A stretch of 64,000 nucleotides of DNA from Actinomadura macra NBRC 14102 (GTDB taxonomy: Bacteria > Actinomycetota > Actinomycetes > Streptosporangiales > Streptosporangiaceae): positions 186,001-250,000 of the forward strand of contig NZ_BCQT01000009.1 of NCBI RefSeq assembly GCF_001552215.1. Reading direction: 5' to 3'. Every line of letters begins with the position of its first letter. Positions within the stretch are counted from its first letter, which is position 1. Under the pieces are notes generated by a model. That model saw nothing but the letters and a program-made list of their open reading frames with translations, was not told where the DNA came from and ran no database searches. Shown one piece after another: positions 18,510-26,787 of this stretch. A program made the translations under genes and the position numbers.

Positions 18510-19697
18510 TCAGACCGTGGCCAGGGCCATTGTCGGCGACAGCCGCGCCGCTCGCATCGCCGGATACAGCCCGGCCACCGTCCCGATCGCCAGAGTCGCC
18601 GCGAGCGCGCCACCGAGTGCCCACACCGGAACGACCACCGGCCAGCCCCGCACGAGCGCGAACCCGACCGTGACCACGGTGCCGAGGACGGCCCCCACCG
18701 CGCCACCGAGCGCCGACAACAGCAGCGACTCGGCGAGGAACTGCACGCGCACCTGCCCCCGCGTCGCGCCGAGGGATCGGCGCAGGCCGATCTCGCGGCG
18801 CCGTTCCAGCACCGAGATCACCATCGTGTTGGCGACCCCGACGCCGCCGACCAGCAGCGCGACCGCCCCGAGACCGAGCAGCAGCCCGGTGAACGCGCCG
18901 TCCGCCGCCGCCTTGGCCTCCAGCGCGTCCGAGGGACGGCTGACCTGGACCTGCTCCGGATTCTCCGGATCGACCGTCCGGGCCAGCACCGCGCGGACGT
19001 CCGCCACCGACGCGTCCGCCGACCGCTCGTAGATCGTCGTCGGATGCCCGTCGAAACCGAGGTAGTGCTCCGCCGCGTCCCATCCGACGAGCGCCGACCG
19101 GTCGATCTCCGGCGCCAGCCCGGCGGGTTCCAGCACGCCGAGAACGGTGAACCAGCGTCCGCCGATCCACGCCCGCTCGCCGGGCCGGTCCAACCCGAGC
19201 CGCCGGGCCGCCTCCGAACCGAGGACGACCTCGGGATAGCGTCCGGCGACCAACCAGCCCCCGCTCGCCGTCCGGACGTCCAGGGTGCGCAGCAGCTCCG
19301 GAGTCGCGGCCTGCACCGCGATGCCGTGCGTGACCTCCTCGGGAATGCGATCGGTACGGCGCGCGGTCGCGTCCACGACACCGGTCGCGCCGACCGCCGT
19401 GACCGTCCCGATCCGGCCGACCATCGCCGGCGCCGCCTCCGGCAGCGCCGCCTTCTCGCCGAACAGCGTGTCACCGGGTTTGGCCGTCAGCAGGTTGGTG
19501 CCGAGCCGGTCGAGCCGCCGCAGCAGGTCCTCCTTGCTCGACGAGGAGATCCCGATGACCGCGACCATCGTGGCGATCCCGATGGCGATGCCGAGCGCCG
19601 ACAGCACCACCCGGGTCGGACGGGCCCGCAGCCCACCGACCCCCACCCGCAGCACGTCCGCCACGTCCAATCGCGCCGGCACGAGCGCCGCCCTCAT
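18510..19697 (-). CDS. MacB-type ABC transporter permease (FtsX domain)
   Basis: A 395-residue permease with the MacB layout: an N-terminal helix after [25 protein letters not shown], a large extracytoplasmic periplasmic-core domain, and three C-terminal helices with the FtsX signature ([47 protein letters not shown]), each read in pieces. Such transporters use ATP to move substrates by mechanotransmission, with an adaptor protein; the substrate is unknown. The start ATG overlaps the stop of the ATPase gene by 4 bp (ATGA). Confidence 0.92.
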   Translation of the reverse strand: MRAALVPARLDVADVLRVGVGGLRARPTRVVLSALGIAIGIATMVAVIGISSSSKEDLLRRLDRLGTNLLTAKPGDTLFGEKAALPEAAPAMVGRIGTVTAVGATGVVDATARRTDRIPEEVTHGIAVQAATPELLRTLDVRTASGGWLVAGRYPEVVLGSEAARRLGLDRPGERAWIGGRWFTVLGVLEPAGLAPEIDRSALVGWDAAEHYLGFDGHPTTIYERSADASVADVRAVLARTVDPENPEQVQVSRPSDALEAKAAADGAFTGLLLGLGAVALLVGGVGVANTMVISVLERRREIGLRRSLGATRGQVRVQFLAESLLLSALGGAVGAVLGTVVTVGFALVRGWPVVVPVWALGGALAATLAIGTVAGLYPAMRAARLSPTMALATV

Positions 19698-20401
19698 CGA
19701 ACCCCCGCCTCGTCCGCGACGATCAGCCCGTCCCGCATCCGGACCCGCCGCGGCACAGCCGCCGCCACCTCCCGGTCGTGCGTGATGATCGCAACGGTGG
19801 TGCCGGCCGCGTGCAGGTCGCCCAGCAAGGCCAGCACCTCCGCGCCCGCGGCGGAATCGAGATTGCCGGTCGGCTCGTCCGCCAGCAGCAGATCCGGCTC
19901 GCCGACCACGGCCCGCGCCACCGCGACCCGCTGCTGCTCGCCACCCGACAGCTGATGCGGCCGGTGCCCCGCCCGCCGCCCGAGCCCGACCCGCTCCAGC
20001 GCCGCCTTCGCCCGCTCCCGCCTCTCCCCCAGCCGCGCGCCCCCGTAGAGGAGCCCGTCGGCCACATTGTCGAGGGCGGTCACCCCCGCCGCGAGATGGA
20101 ACTGCTGGAACACGAACCCGACATGGCGCGCCCGAAGCGCCGACAGCTCCCGGTCGGAGAGCCCCCCGACCTCGTGCCCGGCGACCCGCACGCTGCCCGC
20201 CGTCGGCCGGTCCAGCGTCCCGACCATGTGCAGCAGCGTCGATTTCCCCGACCCGGACGGCCCGACGATCGCGGCCAGTTCCCCCGCCCCGATCGCCAGG
20301 TCCACGCCCCGCAACGCCGCGACCCCGCCCGCGTACTCCTTCGTCACCCCGGCCAGCTCGACGATCGCGGACGCGGGAACGTCCCACCCGATCCCGTTCA
20401 C
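19694..20401 (-). CDS. MacB-type ABC transporter ATP-binding protein
   Basis: A 235-residue nucleotide-binding subunit with Walker [10 protein letters not shown] (near residue 46), Q-loop VFQQFH, signature [14 protein letters not shown], Walker B LLLADEP, and the switch His in IITHD. Starts at GTG 20401, overlapping the adaptor stop by 4 bp (GTGA), and overlaps the permease start by 4 bp, so the three products should be made together. Confidence 0.94.
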   Translation of the reverse strand: MNGIGWDVPASAIVELAGVTKEYAGGVAALRGVDLAIGAGELAAIVGPSGSGKSTLLHMVGTLDRPTAGSVRVAGHEVGGLSDRELSALRARHVGFVFQQFHLAAGVTALDNVADGLLYGGARLGERRERAKAALERVGLGRRAGHRPHQLSGGEQQRVAVARAVVGEPDLLLADEPTGNLDSAAGAEVLALLGDLHAAGTTVAIITHDREVAAAVPRRVRMRDGLIVADEAGVR

Positions 20402-21429
20402 CCGACCGGCACCCCGACCTTCATGCCCTCGCGCACCCCGCCGACCTCCACCCGCCCGCCCCCGAACGCCCCGACCTTCACCGGAACGAGACGTCTCCCC
20501 CCGTCCACGACCTCGACCGCGAATCCCCCCTCCCGCAACGCCAGCAGCGCCTCGACCGGCACCGACAGCACCCCCACCCGCCGCTCGCTCTCCAACTCCA
20601 CCGTCACGGGCGCCTCGTCCAGCCGCCCCGTCCCGCCGTTGCCGAGCGCGATGTCGACGCCCACCGTGCTCTTCTTGTCCTGCCCCGTCCCGGAACTCTC
20701 CGCGACACTGCTGACCTCACTGATCGTCCCCCGGACGACCTTGCCGCCAGGCAACTCCACCGCAACCTTTGCCCCCTCACGCGCGAGGTCCTGCTTGTCG
20801 GCATCCAAATCGACATGGACGACCCGCCGTGTCCCCGCCACCTCCAGCACGGGCTGCCCCTTCACCACCTGCCTCCCCTCCGGCGCCTTCACCTCCCGCA
20901 CCCGCGCAGCCCCCTCCTGGAACACGACCTGACCCGAATCGACGACGCCCGTCTCCTCAAGCCCCCGGTCGTCCTGCCACTCCTTGACCGCCGCCTCCGT
21001 CACGCCGGTGAACTCGCCGTCCACAGTGAGATCCCCATATCCCAGGGCCACCAGATTGGTCTCAAGCTGCCGCACGTCCGCACCCGAGTCCCCCTCCCTG
21101 AGCGTCCGGTACATGGGGCTCCCCCCGTACATCAAGGTGACCGGCCTCCCCGCCACCCGCAGCAGCGTCCCGCCCCGCCTGACCGTCGCCCCCCGCTCCG
21201 GCGCCCACGTGACCACCCCGGACGCTCCCGTCCAGACGTCCCGTGCCCCGTCATAGGTGAGCTTCCCGTCCACCTTCTCGGTGTCCACGAGATCACCCCG
21301 GCTCACCACCGCCGTCCCGAGCCGGGCCCCATTCCCCACCTTCGCCCCACCCCCGTCCAGGCCGAAGGCGACCGCCCCACCCCCGGCCACCACGACCGCG
21401 ACACCACCGGCGACCAGCCCCCACCTCAT
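20398..21429 (-). CDS. Efflux adaptor with peptidoglycan-binding domain (HlyD/RND-adaptor-like)
   Basis: A 343-residue membrane-fusion-type protein: one N-terminal helix ([21 protein letters not shown]), a lipoyl/beta-barrel region split by a PG_binding_1 domain ([37 protein letters not shown]), and a C-terminal beta-barrel ([17 protein letters not shown]). ATG 21429 is preferred over GTG 21459: it gives an ATGA overlap with the upstream lipoprotein and has GGGGGGCGGGAG before it. Likely couples the MacB-type transporter to the cell wall. Confidence 0.88.
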   Translation of the reverse strand: MRWGLVAGGVAVVVAGGGAVAFGLDGGGAKVGNGARLGTAVVSRGDLVDTEKVDGKLTYDGARDVWTGASGVVTWAPERGATVRRGGTLLRVAGRPVTLMYGGSPMYRTLREGDSGADVRQLETNLVALGYGDLTVDGEFTGVTEAAVKEWQDDRGLEETGVVDSGQVVFQEGAARVREVKAPEGRQVVKGQPVLEVAGTRRVVHVDLDADKQDLAREGAKVAVELPGGKVVRGTISEVSSVAESSGTGQDKKSTVGVDIALGNGGTGRLDEAPVTVELESERRVGVLSVPVEALLALREGGFAVEVVDGGRRLVPVKVGAFGGGRVEVGGVREGMKVGVPVG

Positions 21430-21926
21430 CTCCCGCCCCCCGGCAGGCTCCCCCGACACGCCTCACGCGCCTTCTGGACCTTCCCCGAATCCAGATCCCC
21501 GGACGGAAGCTGAAGCTCCCCGTCCGGCGACGGATCCTTCATGTCGACCCCGTGCTCCCGCATGCACTGCGCGAACTTCACGTACTGGTCATGGATTTTC
21601 GGGTCCTTGAGATCGGGCATCTTCCCGCCCACCTGCAACCACGACTGGCACTTCTTCAGCGCCCCCCGCACCTTCGTCCGATCCCCGCCTTTCCCCAGCC
21701 GCATGGTCTTCCCGCTCCCGGGGTCCGGAACGTCCACCCCGTGCTCCCGCATGCACTGCGCGAATCTCACCTGCGCGTCCTCCGGCGACAACGACCGACC
21801 AGCCGAGGACGAGGCCGTCACCCCACCCACACTCGCCACCCCACCCCCACCATCGCCGCCCCCGCACCCCGAGACCCCAAAGAGCCCCACGACCACAAGC
21901 CCAAGCCCCCAAGCTCGCAACCCCAT
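21426..21926 (-). CDS. Lipoprotein with duplicated FAxCMREHGVD motif
   Basis: First gene of the ABC operon; 166 residues. A signal peptide with lipobox VSGC (Cys21) is followed by Gly/Ser-rich linker and two copies of a Cys motif, FAQCMREHGVDVPDP (near 58) and FAQCMREHGVDMKDP (near 121). Other cysteines (LKKCQSWL, REACRGSL) follow each copy at similar distance, so the protein looks like two repeats of about 60 residues, each possibly with a disulfide. At DNA level a 39-bp stretch (21543-21581 and 21732-21770) is repeated with three differences. Its position before the adaptor suggests a substrate or cell-wall-facing accessory role. GGAGAGGGAG precedes ATG 21926. Confidence 0.85.
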   Translation of the reverse strand: MGLRAWGLGLVVVGLFGVSGCGGGDGGGGVASVGGVTASSSAGRSLSPEDAQVRFAQCMREHGVDVPDPGSGKTMRLGKGGDRTKVRGALKKCQSWLQVGGKMPDLKDPKIHDQYVKFAQCMREHGVDMKDPSPDGELQLPSGDLDSGKVQKAREACRGSLPGGGR

Positions 21927-21982
21927 GTCTCCCTCTCCGCCAAGGCCACACGCCCCAACGAAGCCCAACTAGACCCCCCAGA

Positions 21983-21993
21983 GGGTTAAACCC
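21983..21993 (-). promoter_or_regulatory. Palindrome GGGTTTAACCC upstream of the ABC operon
   Basis: On the minus strand GGGTTTAACCC lies 57 bp before the lipoprotein start. The same 11-mer occurs at 26092-26102 just before the response regulator gene. It is read here as a shared operator; this is inference from the exact match and its AT-core in a GC-rich background. Confidence 0.5.
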
Positions 21994-22367
21994 GTGTTAG
22001 CCGCACTGCCTCTGGACGGATCGGATCAAGTCTGAGGAAGTCACCGCAGTGGCCGCCGTCATCTCATTCACCATGCACACGAACTCGTCGCCCAGCAAAG
22101 AGAACATGGAACGGATCACCAATAACACAAATCAATCACAGTAACACGGGACCCAAGATACCCGCTGTTACTCAGATCCCGGATAGGAGTTTCCTAATTG
22201 CCAGAGTGGTCTTACTTTTCGGTCATGAATATATGCCCCCGCCTGCAAGCAAGGTTACAAGTCGAATGAAAGAAGCGATAAGTAGGGAAACTCCACATCA
22301 ACAACAGAGTAGATACGGACATGTTTTAAACAACCGACCACGGCGACCGATACTTCGAGGCGAGGTT
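21994..22367. other. AT-richer spacer at the edge of the island
   Basis: About 370 bases between the palindrome and the next gene, clearly lower in GC than the flanks. I see no gene in it. It contains a hairpin-like inverted repeat: AGTAACACGGG at 22140-22150 against CCCGCTGTTACT at 22161-22172 (arms AGTAACA/TGTTACT plus a GC core). This could be an operator or transcript-end structure. A frame open from 22206 continues into the following gene but has no SD before 22368. Confidence 0.5.
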
Positions 22368-23174
22368 ATGGCGACACATCCAGTCAATTGCGAAAAGGCC
22401 CAGCAACACAAATGCCTCTGCAGCAACTGTGGAGGGCTGGAACATGGCTGGCCCTACAGGATACGACTTGCCTATGCACCGACGAGAGAGGAACGGGAGG
22501 TCGTTCGCAAGCAAGCGGAGAGGAAGTGGGCCGCCAAGAGCAACGGACGAGAGGGAAAGAGACCTACTTTTCCTATGAAAGAAGCAGCAGTCGATACTTC
22601 GATAGCCGACTTGATCGACTGGTTGGCCGACACCACCCGAATCACCGACCTCGTGCAGGCCATCGGAAATGCACTAACCCAAGATGTAATGGAGGCTCTG
22701 CAGGGTGAACTCGGAACTGTCGGACTCGACACCTTTAAGAAGACTTCCGTCAACCATTTCTGGTGCGAGCTCCTTGCATCGCTAGCGTGCACGCTCGACA
22801 CTTTCCGAAGCTGGAACGACCGCATAGCCGAACATCTCTCGCTCGTGATGGTGGCGTCTGATTGCAGGAATCACATCGCCGATGAAACCGTAAAGTTCGC
22901 CGTTCGCGCAGTTCTAACGGCGATACCGATGGCCGTCCCACTACCAGTTACCGGCAAGGTCGAAGATCTACTCTGGCCCACCCGAACACTCGCCATCCTC
23001 ATGTGCAAGGCGCCAGAGCGCCATGAAGCTGTGTCGAGATGCTGTCTCGATCCGATCGCAGCGGGCACCGACAAACTCGTCAAAGCCGCTATCGCCAAGA
23101 CCACGAAGGAGCGTCTCGTTCAGGCACTTCCGTTAGATTGGCTGCCCGCGACACGCGCCTCACTATTTGATTGA
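22368..23174 (+). CDS. Hypothetical protein with N-terminal zinc-like Cys/His motif
   Basis: A 268-residue soluble protein I do not recognise. Near the N-terminus is C-x-C-x2-C-x4-H (KCLCSNCGGLEHGW, residues about 15-28), a compact metal-binding pattern seen near the start of many actinobacterial accessory proteins. The rest is helical and includes paired Cys (SRCCLDP). ATG 22368 is chosen for GAGGCGAGG upstream. Codon use is strikingly less GC-rich than in neighbours (many A/T third positions), indicating recent acquisition. No partner of known function is adjacent. Confidence 0.72.
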   Translation: MATHPVNCEKAQQHKCLCSNCGGLEHGWPYRIRLAYAPTREEREVVRKQAERKWAAKSNGREGKRPTFPMKEAAVDTSIADLIDWLADTTRITDLVQAIGNALTQDVMEALQGELGTVGLDTFKKTSVNHFWCELLASLACTLDTFRSWNDRIAEHLSLVMVASDCRNHIADETVKFAVRAVLTAIPMAVPLPVTGKVEDLLWPTRTLAILMCKAPERHEAVSRCCLDPIAAGTDKLVKAAIAKTTKERLVQALPLDWLPATRASLFD

Positions 23175-23425
23175 TTCGCTTCCACCACGTACGCGGAGCT
23201 TGAGTCACAAAGCATGATCGATGAGGCGTCATTGTTGTTGGTAGTGCGGCGAGCGCGTGCTTGGTGTCGGCGTGACCAATGAGTAACGGCTGGGCTTCAC
23301 CGCTTGTCGATCGAACGAACTCTGGCCTGGCCGTTGGGCGACTGACCGTCCGCTATGAGAGTCACGGCCCAACCTTGCCTCCAGCTCAATCTGACGATTT
23401 GATCGAGCGCAGCAGCCGCATCTGG
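23175..23425. other. Spacer, nothing recognised
   Basis: 250 bases between two convergently placed island genes. The short frames here have no start signals or recognisable domains. Confidence 0.5.
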
Positions 23426-23902
23426 CTAGCCGAATGAGTCCTTGACGGCCCAAAATGTCTGAACCATTCCCGCAATAGTCGCGACAATTGTCAGATATAG
23501 CATGATCTTCTGATGGGGATCGATAGTCGCTTGCTCCGGTGGAGGCTCTGCGTTCGACGTCCCTGAGGCGGTCCGGGGCTGCCGTGAAGCCAGGGCCGGT
23601 CCATGTCGCAAGCCTAACAGCCGATAGAGTGCGTCTCTTTTGAGCGGAGCATGTGATGGTTGCTCCTTGCAGGCGTACAGGCGCCCATCTGCGGCGTTGC
23701 GACAGGGCTCATTACGAGTCGTCTGCACACCGCACGTGGTGGGGACGTAGCATAGCTCGTAGGTGATCCACGCAAGCAAAGGCAAGAGCCACAGCTGCAA
23801 CTCTCGGCTCTGCAGGGCGAGGACGCAAAGCGCCACCACAAATGCCCACCACCCGAGCTGCCTGTTGCGTCTTCTTTCGTACCGAGTCGGCCGACTTCCC
23901 AT
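23426..23902 (-). CDS. Hypothetical membrane protein with Cys-rich loop
   Basis: A protein of about 158 residues: a basic N-terminus (RPTRYERRRNRQ), two closely spaced hydrophobic segments (about 18-32 and 36-52), a loop with CG-T-x-C-x-N-x2-DGRLYAC-x5-H (TTCGVQTTRNEPCRN and LYACKEQPSH), and a last helix near the C-terminus (about 134-152). Similar Cys/His loops (T-x-C-x-N-x-G-x3-GC) occur in actinobacterial membrane proteins of unknown role as I recall them. ATG 23902 with GGGGGGA upstream is preferred; ATG 23920 has an SD too close to it. It is in the lower-GC island and faces the zinc-motif gene. Confidence 0.62.
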   Translation of the reverse strand: MGSRPTRYERRRNRQLGWWAFVVALCVLALQSRELQLWLLPLLAWITYELCYVPTTCGVQTTRNEPCRNAADGRLYACKEQPSHAPLKRDALYRLLGLRHGPALASRQPRTASGTSNAEPPPEQATIDPHQKIMLYLTIVATIAGMVQTFWAVKDSFG

Positions 23903-23920
23903 CCCTGTCCCCCCGTGCAT

Positions 23921-24531
23921 CCCTTCCAGGGAACACTAAGAGCATCAACCCGTCTTGTAAAGAAGTTGGCCGGACTAAGTCAGACTTCGCAACACTACCT
24001 CTGAGACCAAGATCTCGCTCCACAGGTGAGGCGTCCTCGGCTGGCGATCGGAGCTGCAGACCGAACCATGTAGTGACCTTTGCGTAGCCGTATCGCCCGT
24101 CCTTGTTTCTCCCCAGAAGCTGATCTTGATGGCCCCAGCACTTCCCTGGACTCTGCGCTCAGACACGATTTGCTGACTGTGGAGCGGCCCATGCGAGGGA
24201 TTCCCCCCGTAAGCCTGAAGTATTGGGGTCGTCGTAGTAGTGACTCCCCGCTGGCCAACGGCGAAATGAGCGGTACGACGTCGAGGCGGCGGGAGCCCGA
24301 CACGACGACAGTCGGGCCGCGACTTACACCTGCACAGTGCGGGGCACCATCTCCGTCCAGCTCGGAGCGAACCGCCCGGGAGCTTCTGCCTGATCGGAGT
24401 CGACTCGGACGGCTATACCGTCTTCATTCCGTGCCTGTGTGACCGAAGGCGGGGGACGAGAGAGTGAGGGCAGTCGAAGTGTCCTGGCCGAGAGGGCCTT
24501 GGAAGCGGAAGCGGATGAGGGGCCAGAGGAT
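23921..24531. other. Island spacer, no gene supported
   Basis: About 600 bases with several short overlapping frames on both strands, none with a convincing start, domain or codon bias. One plus-strand stretch ending near 24390 reads ATYTCTVRGTISVQLGANRPG, which could be the tail of a secreted protein, but I cannot support a gene. Confidence 0.45.
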
Positions 24532-24840
24532 TCAGCGGCCGTCACGGAGTTTGCGGAGGTTCGATTCACCGAAGCGGCGGTGGGTCTCGTGGCTGGGGAA
24601 TTCGGCGATGCGGAGGCCGGCGTGGACGGCGTTGACGCACATCTCTGTCTCGATCTCGAAGCCGGTCGACTCCAGTTGCAGCCGGTCCACGGCGTCGCGG
24701 CGCATGGCGACGTAGCCGTAGCACAGGTCCGACCAGCGCTGGCGATAGAGGCGGTTGGCCAGGATCGTCAGGATCCGGTTGGCTGTTCGGCCCGGGCCGG
24801 TTTGCGCGTCCGAGCCGCCTCCGCCGGGTTGCTGCCAGAG
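24532..24840 (-). pseudogene. C-terminal remnant of a GT2 (dolichol-phosphate-mannose-synthase-like) glycosyltransferase
   Basis: Only the last 100 or so codons of a family 2 glycosyltransferase remain, in a minus-strand frame ending at the TGA at 24532. The readable segment includes ANRILTILANRLYRQRWSDL, CYGYVAMRRDAVDRL, STGFEIETEMCVNAVHAGL and IAEFPSHETHRRFGESNLRK, the standard C-terminal end of the catalytic domain (the S-D-L-C-Y-G-Y and F-E-I-E-T-E-M blocks). The frame stays open to about 24915 but the preceding residues are not GT-like, and the nucleotide-sugar-binding half (DDGS, DxD) is missing. A decayed or rearranged gene at the island's right edge. Confidence 0.75.
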
Positions 24841-25104
24841 CCGTGCCGTTCGCGACTGGCCGAGATCTACCAGGGGTGCCCGTATCGCCGATCGCGACCG
24901 CCGTCGTGGCGGGCATCATAGCTCTGACCATCCTCAGCCTTCTTACCTCGTCCTCGACGCCGCGCCGCCGGCCACCAAGTGACGCCCTGGTTCTTGTAGT
25001 TTCGGACGAGCCCACAAACTCTGTTTTTCAGGACCCTTTGTGGTGGTGCGGGGCCCGACCTGGAAGCTCAAGACCTGGGGACTGGAACGCCAGGGGCGAT
25101 TCGG
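24841..25104. other. Spacer with a possible short membrane peptide frame
   Basis: A plus-strand frame starting at GTG 24876 would encode a hydrophobic N-terminus (SPIATAVVAGIIALTILSLL) and runs to 25124. The start has only a weak SD and the rest of the frame is not protein-like, so no gene is called. It may be debris at the island boundary. Confidence 0.35.
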
Positions 25105-25120
25105 ACCCGTGTATACGGGT
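25105..25120. promoter_or_regulatory. Operator-like palindrome ACCCGTGTATACGGGT
   Basis: Six-base arms ACCCGT/ACGGGT flank GTAT, centred 26 bp before the start of the beta-propeller gene. It could be the operator of a dimeric repressor. The regulator is not evident. Confidence 0.4.
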
Positions 25121-25137
25121 GTGACTAGCGCCGACGG

Positions 25138-26061
25138 ATGAATCCGGGAATCTTGACGGGCATGTGGTACCGACTTCTTATCACCGCGCTGACAACAGGC
25201 CTCGTCCTTCCGCTCGGGGGTTCGGCCCTCGGCGCCACGGAGCCTCCACCCGACCGCATCCCGCTTCCCGCCGGATTCCAGCCGGAGGGCATCGCCGCGG
25301 GTCCCAACGGCGAGGCGTTCCTCGGCTCGCGGGCCACCGGCGCCATCTACCGTGTGGACCTGCGCACCGGAAAGGGCGAGGTGATCAGTCCGGCGGTGGG
25401 CAAGCCGTCGCTCGGAATGAAGATCGGCAAGGACCGGCTGTACGTGGCCGGGGGCAACAGCGGGACGGGTCGTGTCTATGACACGCACAACGGCGCCCTG
25501 CTCAAGACCTACACGCTCAACACGATTCCGTCGTTCATCAATGACGTCACCCTGACGGACGACTCCGCGTTCATGACCGACTCGACCAATCCCACGCTCT
25601 ACAAGGTGCCCCTCAGCGGGGACGGTGAGGCGACGAAGCTGCCGCTGACCGGGGACATCGTCTACCAGACGGGGTTCAACGCGAACGGCATCACCACGAG
25701 CCCGGACCGCAAGTCCCTGATTCTCATCCAGTCGAACACCGGAAAGCTGTTCAGGGTCGACCCCGCCACGGGGGTGACGAAGACGGTGGACCTCCATGGT
25801 GAGACGCTGACCGCCGGCGACGGGATCCTGCGGGACGGCCGCACCCTGTACGCGGTGCAGAACCGGCTCAACACCGTGGCCGTCATCGAGCTGAGCGAGG
25901 ACGGCGGCGAGGGGAAGCTCGTCAAGAAGCTGACCGACCCCCGGTTCGATGTGCCCACGACCGTCGCGCACTTCGACAAGCGCATCTATCTGCCCAACGC
26001 CCGCTTCAACACGACGCCCGCGCCCGACACCCCGTACGACGTCATCGCGGTCCAGCCGTGA
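25138..26061 (+). CDS. Secreted SMP-30/gluconolactonase-like beta-propeller protein
   Basis: A 307-residue protein with an N-terminal signal peptide (YRLLITALTTGLVLPLGGSALGA) and six-bladed propeller repeats (GFQPEGIAAGPNGEAFLGS, GNSGTGRVYD, INDVTLTDDSAFMTDS, NGITTSPDRKSLILIQSNTGKLFRVD). The D-x-T-D and N-G-I-T-x-S-P-D elements fit the SMP-30/gluconolaconase fold. The substrate is unknown; it may hydrolyse a lactone or serve as a binding protein. ATG 25138 or ATG 25162 is possible; neither has a good SD. It precedes the two-component operon on the same strand by about 60 bp. Confidence 0.78.
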   Translation: MNPGILTGMWYRLLITALTTGLVLPLGGSALGATEPPPDRIPLPAGFQPEGIAAGPNGEAFLGSRATGAIYRVDLRTGKGEVISPAVGKPSLGMKIGKDRLYVAGGNSGTGRVYDTHNGALLKTYTLNTIPSFINDVTLTDDSAFMTDSTNPTLYKVPLSGDGEATKLPLTGDIVYQTGFNANGITTSPDRKSLILIQSNTGKLFRVDPATGVTKTVDLHGETLTAGDGILRDGRTLYAVQNRLNTVAVIELSEDGGEGKLVKKLTDPRFDVPTTVAHFDKRIYLPNARFNTTPAPDTPYDVIAVQP

Positions 26062-26091
26062 GCGAGGGTCTCCTCGGTCGCTGACTTATCA

Positions 26092-26102
26092 GGGTTTAAC
26101 CC
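26092..26102 (+). promoter_or_regulatory. Palindrome GGGTTTAACCC before the two-component operon
   Basis: Perfect 11-base inverted repeat 23 bp before the chosen response-regulator start. Exactly the same 11-mer precedes the lipoprotein/ABC operon at 21983-21993. It is proposed as the operator of this response regulator (autoregulation plus control of the transporter), by inference. Confidence 0.5.
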
Positions 26103-26124
26103 GCCGTCGGTCATGCTCGGGCGC

Positions 26125-26787
26125 ATGCGGGTATTGGTCGTCGAGGACGAGCGGGTGCTGGCGGACACGATCGCCATGGGCCTCCGGGAGGAGGCCATGG
26201 CGGTCGATGTCGTTTACGACGGCGACGACGCGCTGGAACGTACCTCGTACAACGAGTACGACGTCGTGGTCCTCGACCGTGACCTGCCGACGGTGCACGG
26301 GGACGACGTGTGCCGGGAGTTGGTCACGCGGCGGCACGCGGGGCGCATCCTGATGCTGACGGCGGCCGGGGACGTCGATGATCGGGTGGACGGCCTGTCG
26401 CTGGGCGCCGATGACTACCTTCCGAAGCCGTTCGTGTTCGACGAGCTGGTCGCGCGGGTGCGCGCGCTGTCGCGGCGGGCGGGTCCGCCGGTGCCGCCGG
26501 TGCTGGAGCGCAGGGGCATCCGGCTCGACCCGTATCGCCGCAGGGTCGTCCGCGACGGGCGGGAACTGCGGCTGACGAAGAAGGAGTTCGCCGTGCTGGA
26601 GGAGCTGCTGCGGGCGGAGGGCGGGGTGGTGAGCGCCGAGCGGCTGCTGGAGCGGGCGTGGGACGAGAACATCGACCCGTTCAGCAACATCGTCCGGGTG
26701 ACCATGGCGACACTGCGGCGCAAGCTCGGGGAACCGCCGGTGATCGAAACGGTCACCGGCGCGGGCTACCGGCTGGAGGCGTCGTGA
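26125..26787 (+). CDS. OmpR/PhoB-family response regulator
   Basis: A 220-residue two-domain regulator: receiver domain with acidic pocket Glu7/Asp8, phosphoacceptor Asp51 (VVVLDRDLP), T79/K-P-F, and a C-terminal winged helix (RELRLTKKEFAVLEELLRAEGGVVSAERLLERAW, NIVRVTMATLRRKLG, GAGYRLE read in pieces). ATG 26125 places MRVLVVEDE at the N-terminus; ATG 26113 is four codons upstream. Cotranscribed with the kinase (GTGA overlap). A palindrome just upstream suggests autoregulation. Confidence 0.94.
   Translation: MRVLVVEDERVLADTIAMGLREEAMAVDVVYDGDDALERTSYNEYDVVVLDRDLPTVHGDDVCRELVTRRHAGRILMLTAAGDVDDRVDGLSLGADDYLPKPFVFDELVARVRALSRRAGPPVPPVLERRGIRLDPYRRRVVRDGRELRLTKKEFAVLEELLRAEGGVVSAERLLERAWDENIDPFSNIVRVTMATLRRKLGEPPVIETVTGAGYRLEAS

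Noticed and set aside
24550..24575. GGTTCGATTC resembling a tRNA T-loop
   Set aside because: It lies inside the glycosyltransferase remnant; the flanking bases do not form T- or acceptor stems.
24439..24921. 160-codon plus-strand frame in the island
   Set aside because: It is the complement of the glycosyltransferase remnant and has no recognisable domain.
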